Shown here one piece after another: positions 1 to 11,000 of a stretch of 64,000 bases of DNA (position 1 is the first letter of the stretch; the number at the start of each line of letters is the position of its first letter). Position numbers and translations under genes: made by a program. This DNA comes from Dendrolimus kikuchii (taxonomy: Eukaryota; Arthropoda; Insecta; Lepidoptera; Lasiocampidae). The DNA lies in NCBI GenBank assembly GCA_019925095.2, contig CM034412.1, positions 6,507,501 to 6,571,500 of the forward strand, written 5' to 3'. Under the pieces are notes generated by a model. That model was not told where the DNA came from and searched no databases. It was given only the letters and a program-made list of their open reading frames with translations.

Positions 1-1515
1 GGCACACAACTATGGTATGAAGCGTGAGAAATGTTGATAACTCACTTGCTTTAGTGAGCACGATATTCACTTCCGAGTTCAAATTTTTAATCAATAAATT
101 TCTAGTTTTATTGTAATAATAGTATCGATTCCTTATTTAAATGTTTGAAAAGTTCAATATGTGAACGACCTTTATAAATTTTTTTGTATGCGTGAGTATA
201 TTTCGGGTGTGAAAGAGACAGAAATATAACTCATTTCATTGTCATAAGAAAATGCAAACAAAATTTGATAATAAAATTAGCAATTAAATAACCATTAATA
301 ACACCTTGGCGACCTATCAAATGTATGTTTTAATTGATTAAATTTGATTAAATTTACAAGTGACATTAGAGAGAGATAGAGCGGTAATTAATATTTGTCG
401 ATTGTGTGAGAGCGTAGGCGATATGTTTAATGAGCCTTGACTGTGGTGAGGCTCGTGTGACTGGGCGCACTCTATCGTCTTGTGTAAGCCTGGTACATTG
501 GATCTCGTTTGCGCATACATTTTAAGTTTGTTGTTTTTTCCTACGTGCTCGGTTTAAAATAAACCGAACCGGCTTGACAGGGCCATTTCTTAAAAATGTC
601 TTTGCATTTCCGCGTTGAGAAAAGTAAAAAAGGTCATTCGCGCCTAAAAAAATTGTTTAAGTTTACACATAAGTGAATACAAATACGCTGTATGGAATAA
701 CTTAAATAAATTAACAACGATTAAGTTGTAAATTTACATTGTTTTTTTAAACAACGTTATTTCTAAAGCTCTGTTTCTGTTAACTGGAAAAATGTTTATT
801 TACATGGCATAATTACCTAATTATTAATTTAATAATGTTCTGTCTAGGTCTGTCTGTTCGCTTCGCAATTAATAAAAAAATAATACAAGTTGTGTCAAAT
901 TGCCTTTGAAGAATATTTTTGGACAGTCTTAAGTCTTTAGGATATATATAATTAATAAGAGAATAATGTAATTTCAGTTAAAATATATTTGAAAAAGTAT
1001 AAATTTTCATTTTACTTGGTTTTTATTCTGTTTAATCTGCAAAATACAAACGTTATTGTCATTTATGTCAAGTCAGTTTGACAAAAGACAGATCATCGAT
1101 ATCCTCGCCCACTTCTAATGGTTGAATTGAACACGTACACAAGCATTAAATCCTAAAATATATTCGTTTAAAATAAGAATAAAATTTCATGTTAAAATAC
1201 ATAAAAATAAAATATAAGAAAATTATAAATTGGTGGTTTTAATATCAAGAAACGAAACAAGACTAAATTATAATAACAGCGAAACGTCCATATTGTGTTT
1301 AAAGTTTTGAGTGTAAGGTCTGCTTAAAAAGATCTAATTATCATGAAACTGACTATAGGTACATTATATAATATCTATGTAGTACTTTGGAAAAAGTGGG
1401 AAATGACATAGGTTCCGTGAGATAGGTGTTCTATCCTTACGCAAACAAAAATAAGTGAATTGGAATAATTAAAAAATACTTAGTCTAACAGGATGATCAG
1501 AAAATACGCATTTAA
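1..1515. other. AT-rich intergenic DNA, no gene seen
   Basis: Short open frames only, none with recognisable protein motifs or matching splice signals. The stretch at 340-520 is less AT-rich than its surroundings but I do not recognise it. No terminal repeats or target-site duplications were seen here. Confidence 0.5.
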
Positions 1516-1806
1516 AAAGAATCGAAATGTGTGCTGGGACACATAGTAGAAGTGAAACTTCAACGGACAAGTGGAAAAACGAATGGCAACGGACAAATGG
1601 CAAAACGAATCGCAACAAAATTTTAACTTGAAATTTTACGGGCAGGTTTTTAAATCGGACAAGGACATTAACAATCTGCTCGTAAAACTTCAAGTTAAAA
1701 TTTTGTTGCATTTCGTTTTGCCACTTGTCCATTGCCATTCGTTTTTCCACTTATTCGTTGAAGTTTCACTTCTACTATGTATCCAAACACATATTTCAAT
1801 TTTTCG
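1516..1806. repeat. Long foldback (inverted repeat, arms about 130 bp)
   Basis: The left arm (about 1516-1645) is the near-complete reverse complement of the right arm (about 1676-1806), around a loop of about 30 bases. Each arm holds two imperfect tandem 26-base units; the left units start CAACGGACAA at 1560 and 1586. The outer part of the left arm matches, inverted, the start of the repeat that begins at 1760, so the foldback joins an inverted 5' piece of that repeat to a direct copy. Short frames on both strands are products of the palindrome, not genes. It could be a foldback transposon or an inverted duplication at a repeat end. Confidence 0.75.
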
Positions 1807-2053
1807 CAGGTTTACTGCAAGTTATGATTTGGTTAGGTTATACATTTTAATTAATGCATTTTTTATTTAAACATATTTTATTTTATCAAACAAAAAAACT
1901 GAATTCGACGCGGAACCAAAATAGTCTACTCTAAAAGTATGCCGCCTCTCACCACGTCTAGTCTAAATTTATGTCGCTTTCCACGCGGCCGTAACGCTTT
2001 TTCGTGACAGAAAAATCCTATAACCCCGTCTATATAGAAGTTTCACTTCAAAG
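1760..2053 (+). repeat. Interspersed repeat B, copy 1
   Basis: About 290 bases closely matching 55297-55607. Both copies start with AGTTTCACTTCTACTATG and end with GTTTCACTTC, so the family carries the same ten-base word at both ends in direct orientation. Because the word is the same in both copies it belongs to the family and is not a target-site duplication. No coding potential. I do not recognise a named family. Confidence 0.7.
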
Positions 2054-2400
2054 ATGGTATGGCACCCTGACATTATTGGGTGATTGGGTAGCAATAGTGC
2101 TCCATAGGTCTGCTAGAACCACCCCAACCTGGTGAATCCTACACGCTCCCGCCGTATCTCCCCCGCGGGGGGTAATCCTCATTCGGATTTCTCCTCATCA
2201 ATAAACTTGTCTGCGGTTGGGCCCCGACCCTCGGGGTACCCCGTCAGGAACGAAGATCCTTGCGTTAAAACGAAAAATATGCATTTATTGAAATATTAAA
2301 TAGAAAATAGTAAAATATAGTAACATGTAAGTGCACGCGCCTGGCGACAACGCCCGAATAAGGGCGGGCGGCAGTTACAAGACCTTCTAATTTCAAAACA
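2054..2400. repeat. GC-rich segment, probably untranslated part of a retroelement
   Basis: Clearly more GC-rich than its surroundings, with a CCCCGCGGGG palindrome near 2160. The style resembles the untranslated region downstream of the R1-type fragment near 36 kb, but I could not align them by eye. No open frame is supported. Confidence 0.3.
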
Positions 2401-2471
2401 CCGTGTCCACTGATGGATATTGTTTTGGATCGTATTTCATACCATTAAAGTTCGACATTTTATAATAAAAA

Positions 2472-3003
2472 CTAGAATATGCCCGTGACTTCGTCCACGC
2501 TTGACTTAAAATTCCCGCGGGATTCCCGGGACTCAAAGTATCGCAGCATTTAAAAATATTGTAAGCTATCTTTTTAGTAGAAACTGTGTCGGAATAAGCT
2601 AATTTTTATGCACCCAAGCAATTTCAAACCGCCCCCGGGAAAATTCCCGCGCGATTCTCGGGGTAAAAAGTACCATACTTTTTATTACATAAAACTTGCT
2701 ATCATATATTTCACTGCTTGAAAATATCGTATTGAAAATCGATTCTTTTTCAATCTGCCCGTTTTAAATCATTTCAGAAAATTTCCCGTAGGATTCCCAG
2801 GATAAAAAGTAGCGAAAAAAGAAGCGAAAACCGCATCGAAAACGCCCTAGTAGTTTTTACATGAATCCCGAACAAACAGGTAAGAAATCTAAAAAAAATA
2901 CATCGTTTTCTCTATCGTTTATATATTGTATTGCAGTTTTTTTTATAGCTTCAATATACAGTCACGACATTTTTATAATTTTATAATATTATTTATATAG
3001 GTA
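2472..3003 (-). mobile_element. Non-autonomous Helitron (family E), copy 1
   Basis: Read on the minus strand, the 3' end shows a short hairpin around GACGAAGTCACG followed about ten bases later by CTAG and then T (2471-2475), as expected of a Helitron 3' terminus. The body is shared with copies ending at 21959, 56869 and 62243 and a partial copy at 47432-47671. Shared words include TTGTTCGG, AAAACTACT and repeated CCGCGGGAA motifs. No helicase gene is present, so it would depend on an autonomous relative. The 5' end is approximate. Confidence 0.65.
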
Positions 3004-4275
3004 TAGATTACGTTAAAGGTCGCCTGGAGAGGCCACAACGCCTTTTCCTTACGTGATGATCTCTGCCAGTTCACTTAAGCCGCATAAAAGAACTTAGTTT
3101 CAAGAGAAGTTGAGTTTGCTCCAGGTATTTCGAACTTAGTTTACGCATTGCCTAGCGCTGCAAGACATTCGCAATTAACACGTTCTTAAATTTTTTAAAT
3201 GTATATTTGTTATTTTTTCTTATAAATAGTTTGGGAGTAAATGCTTACAAAGTCACAGAAGCGGAAGACCCATTGCGTCCATAAAAGGTTTTCTTTAATC
3301 CAATAGTCGGGGAATAGTAGGCAAGTTTCTTAATATATATACATAAAAGAGAAATAAATGTTTTTTATAAAAAATATTCTTTATTTTACGATTATAAATT
3401 AGAAGTTAATATTAAGCAAAATGAAAACTTGTTTTCCTTATTTCTACAGTATGTTACTTATAGTATTGTCATAATACCTATGACGACTGTCTAAATAATT
3501 AGTGATATCTTCTAATTTTAAGTTCCAATAAAATTGAAAATAAATGGAGACCACCTCGATGATATATGTAACCCATTGCACAAAGAATCTTTTTAATTAA
3601 AGTATGCAAATAGAAATCTATTTAAAAAACTTCTCCTTTTTTGTGAATTTGGTTAAAAATAATTTAATCTTCCATTATCTAACTGTGAGTATGGTTTTAA
3701 GTGACGTACGAGATATTATTATGTAAGCAGCAAGTATATTGCATAATGTCAACATATATTCTTAACTTGATACTCCCTAACCGAGCAACTTGCTTAGGAA
3801 TGCACTCTAAAGATTTATAGCAGCAACATTGTAAGCCTTAAAAATGTTAATATTATGTTTTGTTTATATGAATACAAATTAGTTTAGTTTGCTCTGATTT
3901 TACCGCCCATGAATCAAGTGAATTTGGTACTTATGAATTTGTTAAACAACGTAAAGTTTTTGTTTTTTTGAATAAATCTCGCATTTAGTATGAAATGGCT
4001 TTTTGAAATGTTATAAAATAAAGATGTTCGGACAGTTCTGACTGGTTACTTGGCATAAATCTTCTCAAGCGTGAGACCTAATTTCGTATTCTTTTGATCT
4101 GCAAGCACGGTTCTTGAAGACCATTATAAATTAATAAGAATAATAATAATAAATCATTTATCTATAGCTCCTAGCTAAGCCTCCTGCAGTCATCTCTATT
4201 ATGGGTCATTTGTTTTACTTCTATAAATGTCACAATCAAATTAAGACGAACAAGTGGGTGTCTCATCATAAAAAT
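3004..4275. other. No gene seen
   Basis: AT-rich DNA. A short piece at 3014-3060 (GGTCGCCTGGAGAGGCC) resembles the LINE 3' untranslated sequence seen at 17341, but it is too short to assign. Nothing else recognised. Confidence 0.4.
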
Positions 4276-4790
4276 ATTTTTTTATAGCTAGAGTACAGCA
4301 GCAGGCTGATTGGCCACCTGATGGTAAGCGGTTACCATCGGCTTCGGACGTTTGCGACACCAAAGAAGTCACCAACGCACTGCTGACCTCAAAGACATGA
4401 CAACCTTTTTAAAAAACCTCCATGTCGAAGCGCTGTGGGAAACCCTCAGCTGGAACTCATTCCAAATCCCCACGGTGCGCAAGAGATAGGTTCTTGAGAA
4501 ACGTTGCGTACATGATCGAAGAGGCTCAAGGAAGTGGGGATGAACGTCCAGCCGATGGCGTGCGGTGCGGCGGTAAAGAGAAGACGAAGGCACCATTCTG
4601 AACAGTTCCTCGGCTCACTCCCCATTGTACAGTCGGTAGAATACGCAGAGAGACGCGAAGTCTCTCCGAAAGCCAGACATAACTAAGCCATCTGTGAGTA
4701 TGGGGTTGTCGACAATGCGAACGGCTCGACGTTGAATACTGTCCAGGGGATTTAGTTGGTAGGAAAACCTCTTAAAATCCCTGGCGCGGC
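4276..4790 (-). pseudogene. 3' end of a Jockey/CR1-like LINE (ORF2 C-terminus)
   Basis: On the minus strand the frame reads from QRRAVRIVDNP through FRRDFASL and FYRLYNGE, then RTARHRLDVHPHFLEPLRSC and FSRTYLL to a stop near 4369. This is the C-terminal tail typical of Jockey/CR1-like LINE ORF2 proteins of Lepidoptera. An in-frame TGA follows FYRLYNGE, where related tails carry a cysteine. The 3' untranslated part runs to a T-rich tract at about 4277-4287, which is the poly-A end of the minus strand. The element is 5' truncated: no polymerase domain is present. Confidence 0.7.
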
Positions 4791-5060
4791 TTAGGAGTAG
4801 TTACCGGATATACAGAGAGACAGACACGGAAAGTGACTTTGTTTTATGTATTTCGATATTTTGGAAGATTTAGAAGTCATGAATAGAGAATCCAAGACCC
4901 GCGCGAATAATACAGGTGCCGCTAATAGTACAGTAAGGTGAAAACCTCGACGAGAATTTCCCGACCTTACACACGTAAAAGGTATTATGTGTTTGTGCCC
5001 ATCAGGTTCCGAGTTGAACGACCGCCAATGCAAATATACGGAACCCGTCTTGGGGCCAAT
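4791..5060. repeat. Unclassified repeat-like segment
   Basis: The stretch around 4795-4850, with GGAAAGTGACTTTGTTTTAT, is similar to 59340-59385, indicating a shared interspersed sequence. The remainder up to 5060 is moderately GC-rich with no credible frame. Confidence 0.35.
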
Positions 5061-6374
5061 TAATGCACTGTCCGATACTATATCGGCTGAGAGAAAATTG
5101 CCGTGAAAATCGGATCTTTGACAACTCGCAGTTGGCGCTCATTTACATTTAGCTGATGTGTTTTTGAATTAGATTATAATATAATCTTATCTTATGAATA
5201 AAACAGGGTTTTTAAGCAGCTTTGTTTTCATTAGTTTAGGTTCTCTATCTCAGGAAATCTATTGTTCAAAACTTCTTTGTCTAATTCATTTTTCTTTGTC
5301 TATTACATGTTATTAGTCTATGGTTCTTTCATTGTAACCATTATAGGACGCACGCGTCTAGTATCCTAGCCACCAAAGAAGTCCCACTGAAAAAATGGAA
5401 CTAAAAGTGACGGCTCCGCTGTTTGATAGAATTTTGTTCCTAAAGTAGCAAAGCAATAAATTTACAGCTTTAATTATGGAATCTTTTGTATTTATTATTC
5501 AGTAATGACCTACATCGATTAGCAATTAATTACTCTGGCAGAATTAAGTACGGCGATTGCAACACCGCGTCTGTGGGACTGCTTTTGTGGCGTGGGCCCA
5601 ACAATATTTTCTCATTACAAGTTTCGTATTTTTTGTGTGTAACATCTATCTTATTTTTGGGATTATACTTTTTGGGAATGTTCTCGATTAGCGACAGGAG
5701 TAAGGGAGCATGTTCTTTTCAATAATTCCTCCGCTTTATTTTCTCTTACTTATTGTACACATATGTAGTTAGCATTATAAATAATTGTAATCATTAAATC
5801 AAAAATAATAATATATTGTAATTTATAAAGGTAGTTATGCGATCGGAGGCGAACATGGAAAGCTTATCGTCTTAAGGTCTTCGACTAACGCCGGACAACG
5901 GATTTCATGTGTCAACTCACTAAATTGTATAACACAAAATTATTATGTAAAAAAATGGAATATCGTACAATTTTTCATAATTTTATACAATATTTTGAAT
6001 GAAACTGAACACCAAAACTTCACTTTCCGCACAAATTCTCCTCTATTCAATAACATAAGTATACGTTATGACAAATAGATACCTAGTTAATTAAAAAACA
6101 TTACAGATAGATATAATCATAATTCCTTATAAAAGCAACATTGTATTTAGTAATAGTAATTATGATAGCAATTGCCTTTATCGACAAGTATTGGCGCGAA
6201 TCGACATATTATCTCCAGAATGCGTCATAAGGTTGGAATAGGTAAATTTTTCGAAGAAGAATAGCCTGTTTAGACAAGCAATGTAATATATAATCGGTAC
6301 CTTACATAAATTATAAACGTTAAATTATCTCTTGTATCTCTTGTAACTCACAACATTCAAAATGCTCCTTTAGT
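5061..6374. other. No gene seen
   Basis: AT-rich. Open frames at 5486-5725 and elsewhere have no family resemblance or splice context. A small palindrome, AGATTATAATATAATCT, lies near 5172. Confidence 0.4.
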
Positions 6375-6583
6375 CGTTCCACATAACGACCACGATCGTT
6401 ATGGTCACCGCGAAAACGTCACTAATAAATTATTTTCGTTCATGCAGCGCTCACAACGACCCATGTCAAAAGGTGGGTGGAATAATCAATTCTACTTGAA
6501 ATTACGATTGTAATGCCCGCTAGCAAGTGGAACGGGAAAAATCACGGACGTGAGCGCGATCGTTGTGAGCCTCTTGTGGAACG
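6375..6583. mobile_element. Possible MITE with short terminal inverted repeats
   Basis: The segment starts CGTTCCACA and ends TGTGGAACG, and further inside both ends share an ACGATCG word in inverted orientation. It is about 210 bases, has no coding capacity, and is more GC-rich than its flanks. A target-site duplication is not clear, and no second copy was seen in the window, so the call is tentative. Confidence 0.4.
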
Positions 6584-8200
6584 TAGCCATGGTACATCAG
6601 GCCGCACCATGTTTATTCAAATACAGACTATAATAGAATAGTACTTAAAAATTATTAGGTATATTAACAATTTATGATAAGCAATACAACCCCAAAGCCA
6701 TGAAGAACTAAGAAGGAGCAATCCAACATTTTAGATACTAACTTATTATATCAGATTTCATTAAAAAACAATCAATATTTTTCGTGCTATGAACCAATAC
6801 ATACACACAGATAGACCAAAAAGTTAATAATTGTAGTTTTTGGGATATCCTGGTCCAGTCAATATATTTTTACAAACTTGTACCTTTTATCGCTTTATTA
6901 GTTCAATTAATTACGGCTTTATATATCTTACCAACTGTTAATTTGCTTTATTATAGATTATATTTGACATAAGCTCCATACAAACTAATGTCAAAATTCA
7001 ACCAATGGTGAGGCATGTGATCAAATTATTGTAGGTCTATGCCAGTTACAGAACTACGAAAGAACAGTATTCCTGTGACAACTCGAAAGATCCACATTTC
7101 ACTAAATAGATACAATTTCCCACATTTAGTATTCTACAACATAATTATCTTTAAACAATCATTTAATAGGTACATGTACACTTTTAGTAAATAACATTTC
7201 AACCTGCAACCCTTTTCACCAAAACTCTATTTAGGCCTTTATTGAAGTCCAATTTCCTCGTTATCTCCCTGCATTTAGCTAGAAATTAATCTATATTTCC
7301 TGCTAACATTGTATGTCCTATGATGGCGACATTACTATGTAAATCATCCGCAAACTGGTATTATGGACCAACCCTACCTGGGTCGCATCGATGGGAACAC
7401 GTTTCCCGCCACTTCCTACTGCGGAGTCGAGAGATCGCGGGTCCACACATTGTAAGCACAATAAATTTGATATTGAACAAGCCTTTGTTATGTCAATATG
7501 TGTCAATCTCTATTGACTGCAGTCGTGTGTAATGGCTAAGACCTTTGGCTTTTAAAACTACCGCATGCTTTTAATCATACAATTATAGCCATTTCGGCAA
7601 GGACTGCATTATTGTGACGTCGACATGTCAGTCCGTCATTTTATTTATTTTCTTTCAGGGGTCGGCATAATGAGACTTTTCCTCCCATACTCCTCTGTTC
7701 TGACATTGGTTTATATTCTACATCTAACATTCACTTACTCTATATATATATTTAAAGATATAATAATCTATACTATAAACAATTTCGGTTACAATGACTG
7801 GGATGATTATCAGCAAGCATCGTTAAACCTTCTAAAATTTGAAACACTTGAAAACTTTTACGTAATCTATATACTTAATTATTCTTATTACTTTCCCTTA
7901 ATTAAGTAAAATTAATTTTAGTAACTGCCTTTTTAACTTTGTTTATAAACCTACAACTTCACAATTTTATTTTTCTACCAATGAAATTGTTATTTCGGTG
8001 AAATAAAGTTCAAAATCGAATTCATTTTGGAATATTTCTAAAATTTGGTAGTTATTTGTCGTAAAAGAAAGTAACAACAGAGTTCAACACCTACCAGCAA
8101 GTTACTAGGAGTCCATAGACTTGAGAAAGTTTCATTTGTAAATGTTCGTAACATTGTTATCTTGATAATCTGTGCTTGTTTTAGTTTGTTTAGTTTATAT
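6584..8200. other. No gene seen
   Basis: AT-rich sequence. A slightly GC-rich patch at 7330-7460 was checked on both strands and gave no recognisable protein. The open frame at 7625-7909 is low-complexity and hydrophobic without start or splice support. Confidence 0.4.
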
Positions 8201-8204
8201 TAAT

Positions 8205-8345
8205 CCATAATGGCATTTTTGGTGGGAACTGAATGAAGGGACATGTTGTCTATGCAATTTTATATTTAAAAAGTATCCAAATGTCTTTAAAATGAACAAT
8301 AGTTGTAGGATACTGATAGTTTTTGAGTACTAATTATGTGTTTTT
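8205..8345 (+). repeat. Short retroposon family D, diverged fragment
   Basis: Matches the first half of the full copies at 9099-9371 and 63644-63914, including GGCATTTTTGGTGGGAACTG and AACAATAGTTGTAGGATA. It stops after the TGTGTTTTTGT word, so its 3' half and A-rich tail are missing. Confidence 0.6.
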
Positions 8346-9069
8346 GTAATACTAATATTAATAACTGTTATATACATTATGAATATAATTAAAAATATTT
8401 CTAATTGAAAGGCTTAACATATAGACTTATTCCCGTAAGTAGCTTAGAATATATATTTTAATTAGTTATTTTTCTTGAAAACTATAAAGTGCAGAAGAAT
8501 CTGCAGTTTGAATAAAACTAGTTTTCATTGAAAATTCATTGTTCATTATGTTTCTAAAAATATTAGGTGTAGGTACAAAAATATCGTGGTTAAATTTTAA
8601 TTCTAATTCGTTGAATTTTGAATTTGGACTCCAACACATACCAAGCCTACAACAACTTATTGACGAAATAAAAGAAATTGTCGATGGTACAACTTAACCA
8701 TAAATCCATAACCGGTAAGTTTAAAACAAATCAGCAAACGCCCAAAATGTCGGATTACGTAACCAACGTCCGACCCACACATAACCAGATGCGTAAAAAT
8801 ATCCAAACGAAATCTTGAATGAACTAAGAAAAGCATAACAAAAAACCGGTACGCCTACACTCGGTAAACATTAGACAATGAGGTATTTATACAACCAGTT
8901 TTCACGGACCCTCTAAAGTTGTCTATTATAAATTTTAAGGTTACACTGTAGTGCATCCACGCTGTGTTGTTAGCTTGTCGGTTTTCTATCGAATACCATA
9001 GTACATCGCCAAATTTATTTTTACTATTTTTATGTCACCTATGGAGGCTTGTTAATAATTTCTCCGTAT

Positions 9070-9562
9070 CTATACTCTGATTTTAATTACCTGGACTAGG
9101 AGTTTTTGGCGGAAACTGAAAGGGGACCATGTGCTATGCAGTTTTATTTTCTAAAAATGTGTAAAATTACTCTAAAATGAACAATAGTTGTAGGATATTG
9201 ATAGTTTTTGAATAGTAATTATGTGTTTTTGTGAGAAATGTGAACTGTATAGTCAAAAGTGGCCTTTCGAATTTGCACAAGAACTTCGTTGAATGGTGTC
9301 GATTGTAGCCTACAATACAACTACGCCTGGCTTAAAGGCCTAGTTGCCAGGCCATAAACATAAAAAATAAATACCTGGACTAAAATGACAGCTGCGATCG
9401 CCCTTTTTTTGGTTTATAAATGAGTTGTATGAATTGATTCAAGAACTCACCTTAAATCCTATAGAATTCAACTCATAGTGGTGAGTTGCTCCAAGCTTGC
9501 AACATAAAAAAGATCGATCGCAGCTTTCGTTGTAGTCCAGGTAATAAAAAATCAGAGTATAG
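9070..9562. mobile_element. MITE with about 45-bp terminal inverted repeats, carrying a nested retroposon
   Basis: The left end begins CTATACTCTGATTTTAATTA and continues through CCTGGACTA and GCTGCGATCG. The right end is the inverse of this, ending AATCAGAGTATAG. Without the 273-base insertion at 9099-9371 and one duplicate copy of its target, the element would be about 210 bases. It has no coding capacity. The superfamily is not assigned because the flanking duplication is unclear. Confidence 0.65.
9099..9371 (+). mobile_element. Short retroposon family D, full copy inside a MITE
   Basis: It is flanked by exact 11-base target-site duplications TACCTGGACTA at 9088-9098 and 9372-9382. It begins GGAGTTTTTGGCGGAAACTG and ends in GCCTAGTTGCCAGGCC followed by an A-rich tail. 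The copy at 63644 has the same start and end, so this is a defined unit of about 272 bases moved by target-primed reverse transcription. No tRNA-like promoter boxes are evident, so it may instead be a mobile LINE 3' end. Confidence 0.8.
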
Positions 9563-9613
9563 TTTGTAATCTAGTAATCTAATTACGTAATTATTAATTA
9601 ATTTTAACTATTA

Positions 9614-10170
9614 GTCGCCTATAGATATTTGTAACACCAAAGGTGTTACCAATGTGCTGCCGCCCTCTAAAGGGGGACTCGAGCCTGGCCACTAATGCCG
9701 GAACAGAAATCAAGGTTGTTATGGTAGCATACTTTAAACCAGGGTGGTAACCATCCAGTCCGGCAAATGCACTATCACCTAGCTGTAAGTTACTTTTGCC
9801 GTCTCTTACGATAGGCCTATCCGTGCAGGAACGGAGAAAGAATATAATTTCCTTCGGCCGAGCGGCCTGTCGTAAGAGGCGACTTAACAACTTACAGCCA
9901 GGTGGTAGGGCATTTTCCCGACTGGATGGCTACCACCCCTGGTTTAAAGTTTGTCGCCATAACAACCTTGAGTTGTGTTCCGGCATTAGTGACCAGGTTC
10001 CAGTCTCCCTTAAGAGAGCAGCAGCGCATTTGTAGCAACTTTGGTGTTACAAACGTCCATAGGCGATGGTAACCGCTTTCCATAAAGTGGGCCGTCTGCC
10101 TGTCTGCTGATCCCCTGCAATAAAAAATTAAAAAAAGGCCGCTCAGTCGTCTCCGTTCCTGCACGGATAA
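9614..10170 (-). mobile_element. Short retroposon family A, outer copy split by an inverted family A copy
   Basis: The outer copy is read from 10170 leftwards: 10141-10170 holds its start (TCCGTGCAGGAACGGAG in sense) and 9614-9812 its body. It is interrupted by 9818-10135 and lacks about 20 bases next to the insertion. Its A-rich end on the left is missing. Family A is the commonest repeat in this window and has no convincing ORF: open frames over it recur in every copy and are shadows. Confidence 0.7.
9818..10135 (+). mobile_element. Short retroposon family A, inner copy (sense +)
   Basis: A near full-length copy of about 318 bases starting TATCCGTGCAGGAACGGAG and ending CCTGCAATAAAAAATTAAAA. 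AGGCC flanks it on both sides (9813-9817 and 10136-10140). It interrupts an older family A copy in the opposite orientation, giving an inverted pair. The same arrangement recurs at 32518-33172. Confidence 0.8.
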
Positions 10171-10198
10171 AATAAACAAAATTGTTTATTTATTCTCT

Positions 10199-10326
10199 TA
10201 ATATCTCCTTAGACACCAGGATGTCTGAAAGAGATCGCCATGTGAGATTAGGCCACCCATTGTTAAATACATGTACCATATCTATATTTATGGTTATCAA
10301 TAAAGAGTTTTAATTCATTCATTCAT
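10199..10326 (+). repeat. LINE 3' untranslated tail
   Basis: Contains GAAAGAGATCGCCATGTGAG, then AGGCCACCCATTGT, ending near an AATAAAG signal and a short ATTC repeat. This matches the layout of the piece at 17335-17490 and of typical Jockey-like LINE 3' ends in Lepidoptera. No coding part is attached. Confidence 0.5.
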
Positions 10327-10734
10327 AGACTTTGGAGATTTGGCCCTATCTAGACTTTACTTTAATTTCATTTTGATGTGTAGAATATTGGTTGTAATGA
10401 TGAGGCTGAAGCCCGATCTATAAGCCTACACTGCGGGAAACCAGAACCAGGTAAGAATTAGGGAGAGGAAGAGAAGAGTAGAAGAAGGAAGGACGTAAGT
10501 AGAGGAAAAGTTTAGAGATTATACATATGACGATAGGGATAAGCATACCCGTAGCTTTTGTCCAAATATCGAATAGATATTCGACAGAAACACTCTCTAG
10601 GGTCCTCTAAGATGATACGTAGTATGTCAATTTAGAAGTTTATACGTGTTAGGGCCATGCTGGAATATTTTTTTTAATTACAGCCTTTAGGGACGGCTAG
10701 ATCAGTATGATATCAGGCTTTCACAGAATATCGG

Positions 10735-11000
10735 CGTAAAACGGTAAACCTTGAACTAATCATGTTTCGTGCGATGAGTGAGTTCCGATGGCCCAGTTTC
10801 CCCTTCCCTCTATTCCATTACTCCCGTCTCATCCTTCTATTTCATCACCTTATCCAATCCTTTTTATTCTGGTAACATGTTGGCTTCACCCCTGGTGCTG
10901 CAAACGTCTACAGGCAACGGTAATCCCTTTCCATAAGCTAGCCTGTCTGACTGTTTGGCAGTCTCACAATGAGGGATGCCGAAGACCACATAAAGTCCAG
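10735..11000 (+). repeat. Interspersed repeat I, copy 1
   Basis: Starts with AACTAATCATGTTTCGTGCG, then a pyrimidine-rich CTCCC/ATTCC tract, then CCCCTGGTGCTGCAAACGTC. The same order of blocks is seen around 36196-36840 and 62430-62910, and in reverse at 26985-27110. It looks like the 3' untranslated region of a LINE; the distal part resembles family A. No open frame is supported. Confidence 0.5.

Noticed and set aside
1760..2053. GAAGTTTCACTTC at both ends of repeat B read as a target-site duplication
   Set aside because: The copy at 55297 has the same words at its ends in a different locus, so they belong to the repeat.
7625..7909. 94-codon frame with hydrophobic N-terminus
   Set aside because: AT-rich low-complexity sequence without splice, start or homology support.
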